From Rhea pennata (lineage: Eukaryota > Chordata > Aves > Rheiformes > Rheidae): a stretch of 64,000 bases of DNA. The position numbers and the translations under genes were made by a program. Below, piece after piece: positions 1 through 10,658 of this stretch. The DNA lies in assembly GCF_028389875.1 (NCBI RefSeq), contig NC_084672.1, positions 889,501 through 953,500 of the forward strand. The letters are read 5' to 3'. The notes beneath the pieces were generated by a model. That model was given only the letters and a program-made list of their open reading frames with translations. It was not told the DNA's origin and ran no database searches. Position 1 is the first letter of the stretch, and the number at the start of each line of letters is the position of its first letter.

Positions 1-3000
1 CTCAGCGCTTGGAGGGCTGAAATCCTGGACGCTTTTCCAGCAGGTCTCCCAGGGAAGACAGAGAAACTTTTCAGCCTGGCGCCTCATGGTTCCCGGGCTC
101 TCGGCAGCAGGAAGAAAACCCCGAAGGCGGAGGACATCACCTCCGCTTAGCGCTTCAGAGGAGCAGTCCCGCTGCGCGAGCAGCGGTCTGCTAACCCATT
201 TCCCGGCAAAAGCAATTGGAAACTATCAGGAGATAAAAAGATAATGAACGAATAACCTTCACAGTAGCTAGCGCTGCAAAAAGGGGGGAAAAAAATAGAA
301 GCAGTTTCTCTATTGTGTTGACTGCTTGTTATTAATGATCCTGTCAGGCCTCCTAACGAACTTTCTGCTTCATGCGGAAAACATGATTTTTGTCCAAGAG
401 CACAGACAAGCGCTCTTTATCATTCCTTCTAACCTTACGTAAGAAACTGTTACATTTTGAATCCATTAAATCTTACTTTTGCATTTATTTTTCCACATCT
501 CCAAGTTCTTGTAACACTACTGATTTTTGAAACAAAATGCCACTGTCTTCTCAGGAAAATACCTGAAGCATCAAACAATGGCAAATGATTAATTATTTTA
601 AGTCTTTTATACTGCCACTGACACTGCAGCGAAGAATTTAAAACATCTCCTCAGACAAGTAGCTCAGTCCAATAAAAAATGCAAGGCAAAAGCCTTTGCC
701 ATTCTTTTCAATGCAAGCTTTATTCTAATGGTTATAAAGCTGCATTTCTGGTAAATTATTTCATGTTTACGTTTGGAGCCATGGAGCACAAAGTGAATGT
801 AAATTAAATTCAGCGCTACGCTGGAGCCTTGCTGCGGAGGCGAGCAGACGGGCACCGGGCTCGGAGGCGCTCTGCGGCGGCCAGCGCCGCCCTCCCCGCG
901 GGGGCCGAGCGCCGGGGTCCTGCCAAGGAGCAGAGCCCGGGCGAGCGCGGCCGCGTGCTGACGCCTTACCATCCTGCACTGGGAACCCGTGGCAAACTAC
1001 GGGCTTCACTGCTTCTGGGGGGTGCCCGCGGGGCAGGAAACGTTATTAAGACCTAAGCCGAGCAAGCGCAGCGCCTTCGTGTGCAGGATCGGAGCCGTCC
1101 TCCCCGGCACCGCGGAGGCAGCACCCTCCTTCTCCTGCCCCCAGGGACGTCCAGCTACTACAACATATATAAATATACAAAAATTACGGCGGCCCAGACC
1201 GAGGTGTCACCAGACTCACGGGGAATTCTGCCTCCGGGTTCGACGGCCTGGTGTCAAGAACACGGTCACTGAGCCGTCCTCGACGGGAAAGCGCTTTCCA
1301 GGCTGCTTGCCTACCTGGACTGGATGTTTGGGAACGAAAATTAGGACAAAACAGACAAAGGATTCGTCTGAGCTCAGACGACGAACTGTTCATTTAACAT
1401 TGGAATACTACCAAAGCAAACCTTGGATAACCAAATAAAAAAGGCTTTATTTAGAAACAGAGTATTCAAAGTCATTATCAGACAGCGCACAAACCCTATT
1501 CGCATGCCTTTTATCGAGCACAGCCAGAGGTTAATTTTGCTGACAGGTTTAACCAGTGCTATTGTTTGAAGCGTAAATAAGACCTCTTAAAATCTGATCC
1601 GTTTCTGAGTGGGTTTTTTCCCCAGCAATGTAGAAGCCAGATAACATGTCAGACCTGGCACAGCTCAGGAAAGAGTACAAAGCACACATGCCCCTTGTTG
1701 ATGAAATGACACAAACACACAGGTTTAGCACCAAAATGTATGCCACAAACTTCCACCGAGCAGCTTCATGCCACAGATGTGCGCTGCGATTAACAGTGCC
1801 GCATATGAAAACAATGACTTGTGTTTTGGATAGTTTCTCCATATTTAAGTAAAAATAGAAATATGCAAATTAGAAACAACAGGCTTGAAAACTGCCTAGA
1901 TGAAGAAACACTATGGATCTGAGCAAGACATGTGAAATATCTGCACTCGTAAGGAATGACCTTCAAAACTCATTCACTGCTCCTAGCCTGCATGTTGATA
2001 GTGATTTTCTCACTTGTGAAATATTATACATTCTTACTATGTACACTTCAATTTTGCATGGACTATAAATACTTTGCTTATAAGGCAGCATGAAAGCAAA
2101 AGAAAACAAATGTTTAACTGTGGTAACCTTGACTGAGAGGGAAATACGAGAAAATTCTTTATACCTTAAGTCACGTGTAGTGAATATCAGGATGCATGAT
2201 TTACTATGCTAAACATAAAATAAGTCACTGAAATATGTGATAAAGTAGTATTTTTCTCTTAAAAAATGACATGCAAAATAAAGACACCTTATTAAACTGT
2301 AGTAAGGACAGAATATCCAGATTTTTCTGAACTGCATTGCCTACACTTTCTCTCCTAAACTACATTTTTTCCATTTGATTTGTATTAAAAGCAACCTCTG
2401 AGAGACAGATTAGTTTTGCTTATGCAAAATAAACTAGGTTGCCATTATAGTTGTTTACTGGGTCACGCTTTACAATCCAGGAAGGGGAGGTGAAGGGGGA
2501 AGAGCAGCATTAGCATTCTTCAGCTGTTATTCGTACAAAACACCATATTTATCTATTTTAGACTGTTTAAGCAAAAGTGATGGTGCCTCCCATAGCCTGC
2601 AGCATCCCTCTGTAACCATTCTTTAACATTATCATTTAAAGCATGTTTCTGCCTGCAGTTCAGAGGATGCTCCCTCCTCCGCGGAGCTACCGGACAGCGA
2701 GAACCAGGAGAGCCAACGCACCGGGCTGCAAGGTGGGAGCTGCGGCTATTTACACGTTGAGTCACCTTTACTCAGAACTCTGCCCTGCATTTTCCCCTGC
2801 CGACAGACTGGATCGGAGCCAGCTGATACCAGCGGGAAAGAGTCGCGGCCGCGCAGGTTTGCAGCGCTCACCGCAAACCCCCGAAAGAGACTGTTGTAAT
2901 GGTCCAGAGAGTCAGCGCAGGCTGCGCGCGGGATGCTCCCCGCCGCCTCGGCCCTCCCGGCGCAGGCTCCTACTACCTGGCGAGTTGCAGCGAAGGCGGC

Positions 3001-3028
3001 CAGGGCAGCGGGACTTGCAAGATCTTAT

Positions 3029-3030
3029 AC

Positions 3031-3061
<31 letters not shown>

Positions 3062-3078
3062 CATACATATATATATGT
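3029..3078. repeat. (TA)n / (CATA)n microsatellite in FRMD5 intron 1
   Basis: A run of alternating T and A at about 3029-3053 is followed by TGTACACACATACATATATATATG. It sits about 760 bp inside FRMD5 intron 1, in the middle of an otherwise GC-rich island. It is likely length-variable and could form a cruciform. No function is indicated. Confidence 0.95.
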
Positions 3079-3771
3079 AAGAATAATAATAAAAAATGAC
3101 TCTGCCCCGTCTCTGCGAGCTGCGCGCCGGCCCCGCGGAGACCTCGGCAGCGGCCAGTGGCCGGCGCGGCGGGACGCGCAGCCCGTGCCCGGCGCGGGGA
3201 AGGGCTCGGCACCGCCTCGCAGCCGAGCCCCCGGCCCCCGGGGGCACGGTGCCCCCCAACACTGCGGCGCCGGGAGGCACCTGGCGCCTGGAGGCGGCCG
3301 CAGCGGGTCCGCGGCGCTCCGCGGGCGCGGACGCGGCTCCCCCGGCTCGGCCCGGCCCGACCCGCTGCGGAGTCCCCGGCGCCCTGCGCTGCCCGCGGGC
3401 GGCAACTTCGGGGAGCCGAGGAGGGGAAGGGGCCGCGCCGGGCGCCCCCAGCGCTCCGCTCCGCCGGCAGCCGCGGAGCCCCGAGCCCCGGCGGAGCCCC
3501 CAGCGGAGCCCCCGGCCCCCGCGGAGCCCCCGCGGAGCCCCCCGCCCCCGCGGAGCGTCTCCTGCGAGCGATGCTCCGGCCCCGGCGCCGCCTTTGTTCG
3601 CCGCGGCGGAGCGCGGAGCCGCCCGGGGCCGCCGCTGCCGCCCGCGGAGCCGCCCCGCGCTGCCCGGCGGCGGTGGGGGCGGCGCGGGGGTGCCCGCGGC
3701 AGCGGCCCCCGCCGCCCCGCACAGCCCCGGCGCCGCTCCGCTCCGCGCCGTCCCGCCCCCCCGCAACTTCC

Positions 3772-3796
3772 CCGCCGCCGCCGCCGCCGCCGCCGC
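3772..3796. repeat. (CCG)8 trinucleotide run next to FRMD5 exon 1 donor
   Basis: Eight consecutive CCG units (CGG on the FRMD5 sense strand) lie about 40 bp downstream of the exon 1 splice donor. Similar shorter runs occur at 4126-4145 and 4195-4217 upstream of the start codon. Runs of this kind near promoters are often polymorphic. Confidence 0.9.
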
Positions 3797-3838
3797 TCGG
3801 GACAGCGGTGCCGCCGCGCAGCCCCGCGCAGCCCCGAC

Positions 3839-3940
3839 CTGGATGGTGCAGGTGTACTCGCTGTCGTCCAGCAGCCGCACGGTGCAGTTGTACTCGCGGT
3901 CCAGGTTCCTGCTGCTGCCACTCATCCACCTGCTCAGCAT
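3839..3940 (-). CDS. FRMD5: FRMD5 (FERM domain-containing protein 5), first coding exon
   Basis: On the minus strand an ATG at 3940-3938 opens 34 codons beginning [10 protein letters not shown] and ending EYTCTIQ, then a GT splice donor (3838-3837) after CAG, phase 0. This is the known N-terminus of FRMD5: a short basic/serine lead followed by the [11 protein letters not shown] strand that begins the F1 (ubiquitin-like) lobe of the FERM domain. FRMD5 proteins are roughly 570 residues, with a FERM domain, an adjacent FA region and a C-terminal membrane segment, so only about 6% is here. Family members sit at the plasma membrane and adherens junctions and link membrane proteins (p120-catenin, integrin beta5 and ROCK1 are reported FRMD5 partners) to the cytoskeleton. 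The start context has A at -3 and lies in a CpG island. Position 5 is Trp (TGG), where I recall Leu in mammals; a one-base TTG/TGG change or sequencing error could explain it. FRMD3 is the nearest paralogue, but the match and the GOLM2 neighbour favour FRMD5. Confidence 0.93.
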
Positions 3941-4282
3941 CTTCCCGGGGCGGGCGGCGCGGCGCGGGCGCGGAGCGGCGGGCAGAGCCGGCGGAGCCTC
4001 CGCTCACATCGCCGCCGCCGGCGCGGGCGGTGCGGTGCGGTGCGGTGCGGTGCGGCGCGGCGGCGTGCGCGGCCCCCGCCCGCTCGGCGCGGCTCGGCGC
4101 GGCTCGGCTCGGCGCGGCTCGGCCCTGCCCCCGCCGCCGCCGCCGCGCCGAGCCCCGCTGCGGCCGCGCGGAGCGGAGCGGCAGTGCCGAGCCCGGGCGG
4201 CGGCGGCGGCGGCGGGGGTGGGCGGGCAGGCCCGGGGGGGGGCGTGGGCAGGCCCGGGGGGGCCCGGCGCCGGCGGCGGGGG

Positions 4283-4330
4283 CCAATCTGGGCTCCGCCG
4301 CCGCCGTGACAGACGCCGCCGCAAACCAAT
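4283..4330 (-). promoter_or_regulatory. Pair of CCAAT boxes (NF-Y type) upstream of FRMD5
   Basis: CCAAT occurs at 4283-4287 (within GGCCAATCTG) and at 4326-4330 (within AAACCAATGC), 43 bp apart and about 340-390 bp upstream of the FRMD5 ATG. Relative to FRMD5 they are inverted (ATTGG), the common orientation for NF-Y sites. Paired CCAAT boxes spaced by roughly four helical turns in a CpG-island promoter are a typical NF-Y arrangement. Binding is inferred only. Confidence 0.45.
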
Positions 4331-4715
4331 GCGGCAGGAGCGGCGCGGCCCCGGCCGCCTCCGTGGGGCCGCCCCGCCGCGGGGGGGGCGCGCAGCGGCG
4401 GCGGGGGCTGCGCGGGGCAGCGCGGCCCGCCCTGGCTCCTGTGCGCTCGTTGCAAGCGGTCTGCAGCGGGCTGGGGCGCGTCGCCGCGGAGCGGAGCGGA
4501 GCGGAGGCGCCTGGCCCGTCCCGCGAAGGGCGGGATGCGGCCCGCGGGCGGCGGCGGGCGCTCCGCAGCAGGCCTGCGGGTCGCGGCTAGCGCGCAGCCC
4601 GCCGCCGCCTCGCCGCACGCAGGGCTGCGTGCACAGGTCGCCGCTGCAATAGCCGGGTCCGCTACCACGACTCGCCGAGCAGAGCGGTGCACAAACCCCA
4701 GCGCTGAGGGGCACC

Positions 4716-7140
4716 CCGGGGCACGGCCTTCCCCGTTAGTGCTTGTTTGCTATGGGAGGAAACTTTTAAATCTCAGATTTACTGAACAAAATGGACTCTA
4801 AAACGATCGGTTCAGTGTTCAGGCCGAAGCAGCCGGTGCTGCCCTGGCGAAGGGCAGTGCGTGAGAGCGGCGCCTCCAGTGCCCCCCGGCACGGCCGAGC
4901 TCTGCCTCTGGCTCCCGCTGTTCTCCCACTTGGTTGCATGCCCCGTCCATGGCCATCCCTGCAAGGGTGGAAGAGAAAGGTTCCTCCTGCCTAGAGGGTT
5001 CAGCAATGCTCCCCACCACCAACCCAACTCCAGCAGGCTGAGAAACGCCCGAACCGAGCCGGTGCCAGTGAGGGTCTGTATTAAACCGTCTCTGGTCTGC
5101 CCCACTGCAGCCCAGGTCCCATCCCAATGGTGCCTTCTTGATTGAGCTCGTCTTCACCGAGAGGCCTGTGTTTGCCTCCGCCAGCTGCATTTGCAGGCTG
5201 CAGTGCAGCTCGCATCCTCTCTCCAGGAGCCACAGCCATACACTGCGCCCCTGCAGCTGTCTTTCCCTCCTCATGCTATCTCTGCTCCACTGTGCTCGTT
5301 CCCTGCCTTCCCAGCCAGAAAGCTGATTTACAAAATCACACCAGTAGCCTCTTCCCAGGCCTGCGGGTTCCCTTCCCACCAACCCATTCGCTGCCTGCCT
5401 GCAGGGCAGTGCTGCTTTTGCACAGAGGTCCCCGGCCAGCTCTGACACCAAGGACTGCTCCAAGGTGCCAGTGGCCCTCCTTGCTCGTCCCCAATATAAC
5501 TTCTGTTAGCCTGCAGCAGCTGCGCTCTTGCAGGGACCACGGAGGAGAAGCAGGCTCAGTTATCTTAGTGGCCAGACAATTAATCTACGTGCCCAATTAA
5601 TGTAAAGGGCAGAGTGGGAATGAGGTGTCACAGGCAACGGGTACTGCAACAGAGTGAGACACGGACAGTGGGCAACGTCCACTGGGAAAAATCACGGCAA
5701 ACCGGGAGGCTCGGCACCTCTGGGCTGTCTGTTAGGGGACTTTGAGTTCCGCAGCGCCTCGGGAAGGTGGCTTTGCCGGCGCGCGGCTGGAGGCGTGCTG
5801 CAGCTCCCCGAGCAACAACGGCTCTTTTCACCGAGGACGGGGCTGGCTTCTGCACCATCTGGGCACTTCTGCAGAGATGCTCGTATTCACTAAAGTAGCT
5901 GTTACTTTGTCACATATCCCACTCTGCATAAATTGTTCGTCTGCCTCAGAGCTCCCCTTCCGAACCAGCTGAACGGCTAACGAAGAATGGGCTCGTCAGC
6001 GCTGGCAGGTGCTGCTTTCACAGGGAACAGAGGCGTCTGAGCCAGCTGAACGGCTTAATGAAGAGCAGCATTCATGCCACAGCAGCCCCAGCTTTGTCAG
6101 GGATCCGCTCACCCAGGCCTCTGCTCGGCTATCAGCCCTGTTCCTCAACCAAATTAACAGTTTTGCTGAGGTCTCTGTTTTTGACAGAGAAACTGTCATT
6201 TTTAGAGATCTTCTTGGAGGCAGTGCAGGAGCCCCTGGACCAAGCTTGTTCCCTTCTGCTCTCTTAGGCTCATCTTCAGAACAGGGAGCGTTGCTGAGGA
6301 GGTATATCTGAGGGCAGCTTTACGTTTCTCTCTCAAACTACTCGAAAAGGTTTTCACAGAGCGTGTCAAATACCGAGAGATGCCTTTATAAAGCCGCTCT
6401 CTGTTCCCCAGCTTTGATAAGTGAGAATTCAGTTTTGATGAGTGATACCATTTTTTTCTTTTTAATAAATAACACAGTCAGCCCTACAAATTCTCCATAT
6501 TTTAAGTCTCTGTGACTTGCAGATTTGAGCTCAAAAATCCAAAATTCAGCTTTCCAGATGTGTATTCAAAGTGAATTCTTAGATGTAAGAGTTGTTTTCT
6601 GGTAGGTTAAGTTTTGCTAAGAGATTACGTCCCGCGGCTCTGGGGAAGAGACAACACGGTTGTCTTTGCTGCTTAGAAGAGCAGAGCAGAGCTCTCCCCA
6701 CAAGGGCAGAATAAACTCGGTCTTGAGAGCGGTGTCGTAAAACATCGAGCGGATCGCGGGGATCTTGCCTCCGCTGAGGTTAAACCGGCAGAGCTCTGCG
6801 AGGGAGGTTTTACAGGCTGTCTCAAGCCCTGCGCTAAAAAAGCCAGGGTAGCCTTCACGGTCAGGCCTGAGCATCTCTGATGTATTCTGAAGTGTAATCC
6901 GTCGAGCAGGCAGTTACGTTTGGTGCTTTGCATTTATTCAGTGGCACTGATACACGTGGGACAGCAGTGAAATTAGCACCGAGCCAGCGTGGCGGGCTCC
7001 GCAGCCGTGTGGAAAGCGCTCGCTTGTCTGACAACTGCTGTTAGCAAAAACAAAGGTCCAACGGGTGACTTACATTCAAAACCGACGTATTGTTGTTTCA
7101 AAGATTTCTATGCATTTATCAGCCGTATTAAACAACTAGT
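4716..7140. other. Intergenic, no gene seen
   Basis: Mixed-composition DNA upstream of FRMD5. Open frames of up to 214 codons occur here on either strand, but none shows a domain, a signal peptide or plausible exon borders matching a family I know. No recognisable transposon or RNA gene was found. Confidence 0.6.
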
Positions 7141-9210
7141 TTTCAGACAGAAAGCGGAGGCGGTCGTGCACGAGGCCTGGGGAGCAGAGCCCGTGGCTTT
7201 CCGCGGGTGATTCCGAGCAGAGCGCTGCGCGTCGGGGGCCGGCGCGCGCCGAACTCCGGGGACTCTCCGGGCGGCTGCGTTTACTCGGCAGCGGCGCTCG
7301 GACCCGGCACGGCACTAAAGCGTAACCGCTCATCTGCAAATTATGTTAATGTTCGCAAACAGTAACATCTTATTTGGCTCAAGATTACCAAGCTACGGAC
7401 CTCTGCCTTAACTGGCATTTTTAATAAGAAATTTTCAACCCGCTCTGCTTCGGCTCTCGGCGTTTCTCCCCCTCGAGGGGAGGGAAGGAGGCTGTCGGCT
7501 TTGCAGCAGGGGTCCGAACCTGAATCGTAGGAAAGCAACAGTTACCGCTCGGCTCCAAGCGCCGGCCCAGCTCCAGCCGGAGGAGGTGCCGCACGCGGCC
7601 CCGCTGCCCGCGGGCTCCCGGCGAAGGCGCCGGCGGCACCGCCCTCGCTGCGGCCACGGCCGCTTCCTCTCCCTTCCCTCCCTGCCGAGAAGGGACGGGA
7701 AGTTCACACCAAATTCCCTGTTGTGCCTTGACTGTATTATTTTCTTGATGAAAAGTCTTGGAGCAGGAGAATTCCCCCGTGCGGAAAGACGCTCCCTCGC
7801 CAGCGCGACCCGGGTCCCGTTCGCTTCCCCCGGTCCGGACGCTTGCTGCTCCTCGTGGCGTTTTGCAGCGTTTCTCTACAACAAGGAATAAACTTCGGGG
7901 GAATCAGCAGGGGACCCGTCACCAGGTTTCGCCAACATTTTCAAACCGCGTGTCGGCAGCAGGCAGAGGAGGGCTCCGAGGAGGCCGCGCGCAGCCCGGG
8001 GCGAGCTGGCTCCCGGCCCCGGTACGAGCGCCGTGATCTGCTCTCCCGCGGCCTCTGCTCGGCGGAAACCTGCAGCGAGCTTCCTGCGCAGCGGAGGCAG
8101 TTCATGCCGCCCCGCGCTCGTCCCCCTTTCCTCGGCGCTGCTGCCGGGCCGGCGCCCGGCGGGGAGGTGCCCGGAGCAGCTCCCGGGTGCAACGTTTTGA
8201 GCAACGTGCGTCTTGCCAGACCTGGCCTCCCACCTTCATTTCTAATTAGATCCAAGGGCGTTTGGGTCTTCCAGGAGAAAGTTTCCTGCCTTCACGAGGC
8301 AGAGCCTCTATCTTCTATAAAGCTCCCTATGCGCTTACAGTTCCCAGCCTTCCTGTGGTCCTAAAGACCATTTCTAGGCCCTCTGCCCGTGGATGTCCCC
8401 CCCTTTCTTCGGGAGAGCTTTCTGGCCAAGCCGCGGGTTGCCTGAATCTCCTCGCCGCGTTCGGGAGGCAGGGAGGCGAAGCGCGCCTGTTCGAGCGGGC
8501 AGTTCACAGCAAATAACTGGCTTGACAAATCTCGCATTTTTTTCCCCGACTTGCAGAGCTAATCACAAATATGCGATACAACCGTTTCCTCGAGGGGCAG
8601 AGACTGCGGACGGGAGCGCCGGGCGGCGGAGCGGGCGCCGCCAGCCGCCGCCACGGGCTCGCGCAGCTAGCGCTGCCGCTGCCACGTCAGCTCTTGGCAG
8701 CTTTAGCTAGCAAAATATGCTGTTCTGTATTTATGGAATACAAACGGGAAACAGTTCTGAATCCAGCCCAGACAGCCATTAAAAATTTCCCTATAATTGT
8801 ACTTACAGACTGTTTCTGTGAGTGTTGTAACCTGCAGATGGCAGGTACCTCTGTGTCCGCGTGCAGAACCGTTCGCTCAGCTGGAAAGGCTGCAGGTGCG
8901 CCCAGCGCTTGGGTGCCGGCCGCTGGGCGCGCTGCGGAGGGGAGAGGAGCGGCCGGGCCGAAGGGCAGAGCCCGGCAAAACCTGGGCTCGCGCTCGGGAA
9001 CGCTTCGGCGCGCTTAGCTCTCCTTCGGGCGACTGTGCTGGCGTGGCAGCTGCGGCAGGACTCGTGTGCTGAGACGCGCGCGCCTGTGCAGGAGCGGTGC
9101 TGCGAACGCTGGGGCTTGCACAAGCGCATCCCCGCTGCCAGGCGGAGCCGCGAACGCTCCGGCGTGCGCACGCGTCCGGAAGCTGGACAGAGGGACTTCT
9201 CCCAGCAACA
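7140..9210. promoter_or_regulatory. CpG-rich cluster without an assigned gene
   Basis: CpG density rises strongly at about 7,140-7,310, 7,430-8,250, 8,380-8,690 and 8,870-9,190, with AT-rich gaps (for example 7,320-7,440 and 8,690-8,830) between. It lies 3.2-5.3 kb upstream of the FRMD5 start. A CCACGTCA (CRE/UPRE-like) motif occurs near 8,680. Open frames here (up to 173 codons) are rich in Arg, Ala, Gly and Pro, as expected by chance in GC-rich DNA. It could be an alternative FRMD5 promoter, a non-coding RNA promoter or an unmethylated enhancer; sequence alone does not decide. Confidence 0.5.
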
Positions 9211-10405
9211 GTCACCTGCTTGCTAAAGGGACATGGTGAGAAGCTGCTTCCACACCAAAACACCTAATGAAGTTCTGCTGTGACCCGGCACTGTGCATCA
9301 CAGCCCGCTCTTGTGATTTTTTTATCATTTGTGATATTTATTTTTCTGGAAGTCCTGGCTCTTGCTCTCCTTGACTAAGAAGTAATCACAGTCTCTGTCC
9401 AAAAAGTCCCTCCTGATTGCAAAGGCTTAAAAATGTGAGACACACACTAGAGTGTGCTCAGCAGAGGTCAGAAATAGGAGAGCAGGGAAGAGCAGCCCTG
9501 CATTTTTTTTGCTCTACACCTCATGCTTTGCACTGCTGGCTCCTGATTTTCAGGCATGAATTCCTGGGTTTGCTGATACTATCACTGATGTGCGTGCCAG
9601 CATTTAAGTGTGAATAAATCAAGGAGGGATTTGCAGTGATGTCTGAGGGCACTGGACACAGTCCTACAGGATCTGGGCACCTGTTAAGCTCTGCTGCAGC
9701 TCCACCCTTTAAGCACCCGGGGTTTGGGGGGTCCTCGCAGACCCCGTCCCTGCTGACCCCATGGCATGGCTCCAACAGCTCGAGCACGTGCGGAGAGGCA
9801 GGAAAGAAGCTGTGATGCTCACGCTCGTGTCTGAACGCCAGGGCAAAACCAGCAGGAAGGTGCAAACTCCAGGAGGAGTGAAGCTCTGCGGGAGCTGGGG
9901 TGGCATTTCGCTGCCCAGGAAGGCGGTAACTAAATACGCCGCCAAGGGCAGACCCGTTAGGAAGCCATCACCGCTGGTTTGAAAGTTGTTGATCTGTATC
10001 TGGAGATGCACTGCAGAAGCCAAGAAGGTGATTTTAGCCCATGCGGTGTGCAGTGCGATGGGGCCAGCGCAGGGCCACCTCCGCACGGCGACGGGGCTGG
10101 GAGCCCCAGGGACCACGTGGGGCCAGCGAGGAGGGACGAGGGGACGGGAGGTGGCGCGGGCTGGCAGGGCTGAGCAAAAGTAGCTTGTGCTCTCCAACCC
10201 TGGAAACTCCTGTTCTTCTTCCCTTCCCTGGGATACTGAGATGTGGCCCAACACCCTGTCCCATCCAGAGCTGTCGGGCCATGGAAAGGCTCTGCAACAT
10301 GTATCTCCAAAATCAGGCAAAAAGATGTTGTGACAGGGGTAAAGAACCAGCGTGGGCTGGGCAGGGACCAGGTCAGCCAACGGATGCTCCCAGCTCTAAT
10401 GGTCA
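9211..10405. other. Intergenic, no gene seen
   Basis: Moderate GC. Overlapping open frames on both strands (to 223 codons) show no recognisable family and are probably chance frames. No repeat family was recognised. Confidence 0.55.
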
Positions 10406-10658
10406 GTGCCCCATGTGCATGCCCCACGTGCCTGCACTGTGTGCGTGCCCCGTGTGCATGCCCTGTCTGTGCCCCGTGTGCATGCCCCACGTGCCTGCGC
10501 CCTGTGTGTTCCCCGTGTGCGTGCCCTGTCTGTGCCCTGTGTGCATGCCCCATGTGCATGCCCCATGTGCGTGCCCCATGTGCGTGCCCCATGGGTGTGC
10601 ACTATGTGTGCACCCTGCACGTGCATGCCCCATGTGCGTGCCCCATGTGCATGCACTG
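10406..10658. repeat. 13-bp minisatellite (CCCCATGTGCATG type)
   Basis: About 19 imperfect tandem copies of a 13-bp unit (CCCCATGTGCATG, CCCCATGTGCGTG, CCCCGTGTGCATG, CCCCACGTGCCTG), interspersed with a shorter variant unit CCCTGTCTGTG. The order of variant units in the first half suggests a second-level duplication of a block of several units. Some units contain CACGTG E-boxes, and the alternating purine-pyrimidine stretches could adopt Z-DNA. It makes Cys/His/Pro-rich open frames on both strands that are artefacts of the repeat. Confidence 0.95.

Larger units (their letters stand above)
1..3838 (-). other. FRMD5: FRMD5 intron 1, promoter-proximal part (partial)
   Basis: Everything to the left of the FRMD5 exon 1 donor should be intron 1 of FRMD5, read on the minus strand; the next exon is outside the window. 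The part from 1 to about 800 is AT-rich and shows no coding exon that I recognise. 830-1,300 is a CpG-rich patch, 1,400-2,600 is again AT-rich, and from about 2,830 the sequence merges into the promoter CpG island. Open frames inside the GC-rich part exist on all frames and show no family signature. The family is known to have a very long first intron, which fits the lack of a second exon here. That this stretch is intron is inferred from the donor site at 3837-3838. Confidence 0.8.
2830..4715. promoter_or_regulatory. FRMD5: CpG island covering FRMD5 promoter, 5'UTR, exon 1 and start of intron 1
   Basis: The stretch is extremely G+C- and CpG-rich, especially 3,100-4,700, in contrast to the AT-rich DNA on both sides. 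It encloses the FRMD5 start codon, and transcription should run leftwards from somewhere between about 3,950 and 4,500. No TATA box is evident, which fits a dispersed CpG-island promoter. The island is built partly from short tandem GC repeats: GGTGC units near 4,026-4,055, CTCGGCGCGG-like units near 4,080-4,125, CCG/CGG runs at 3,772-3,796 and 4,126-4,217, and GCGGAGCCCCC-type units near 3,480-3,560. The exact transcription start cannot be read from sequence alone. Confidence 0.85.

Noticed and set aside
2912..4714. Several long open frames (up to 518 codons) on both strands in the FRMD5 CpG island
   Set aside because: They overlap each other in most frames, are low-complexity Arg/Ala/Gly/Pro translations of GC-rich repeats, and only the first 34 codons of one minus-strand frame match a known protein.
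8571..9017. 148-codon open frame in the CpG cluster
   Set aside because: No recognisable domain, and composition is that of chance GC-rich translation on one half and AT-rich on the other.
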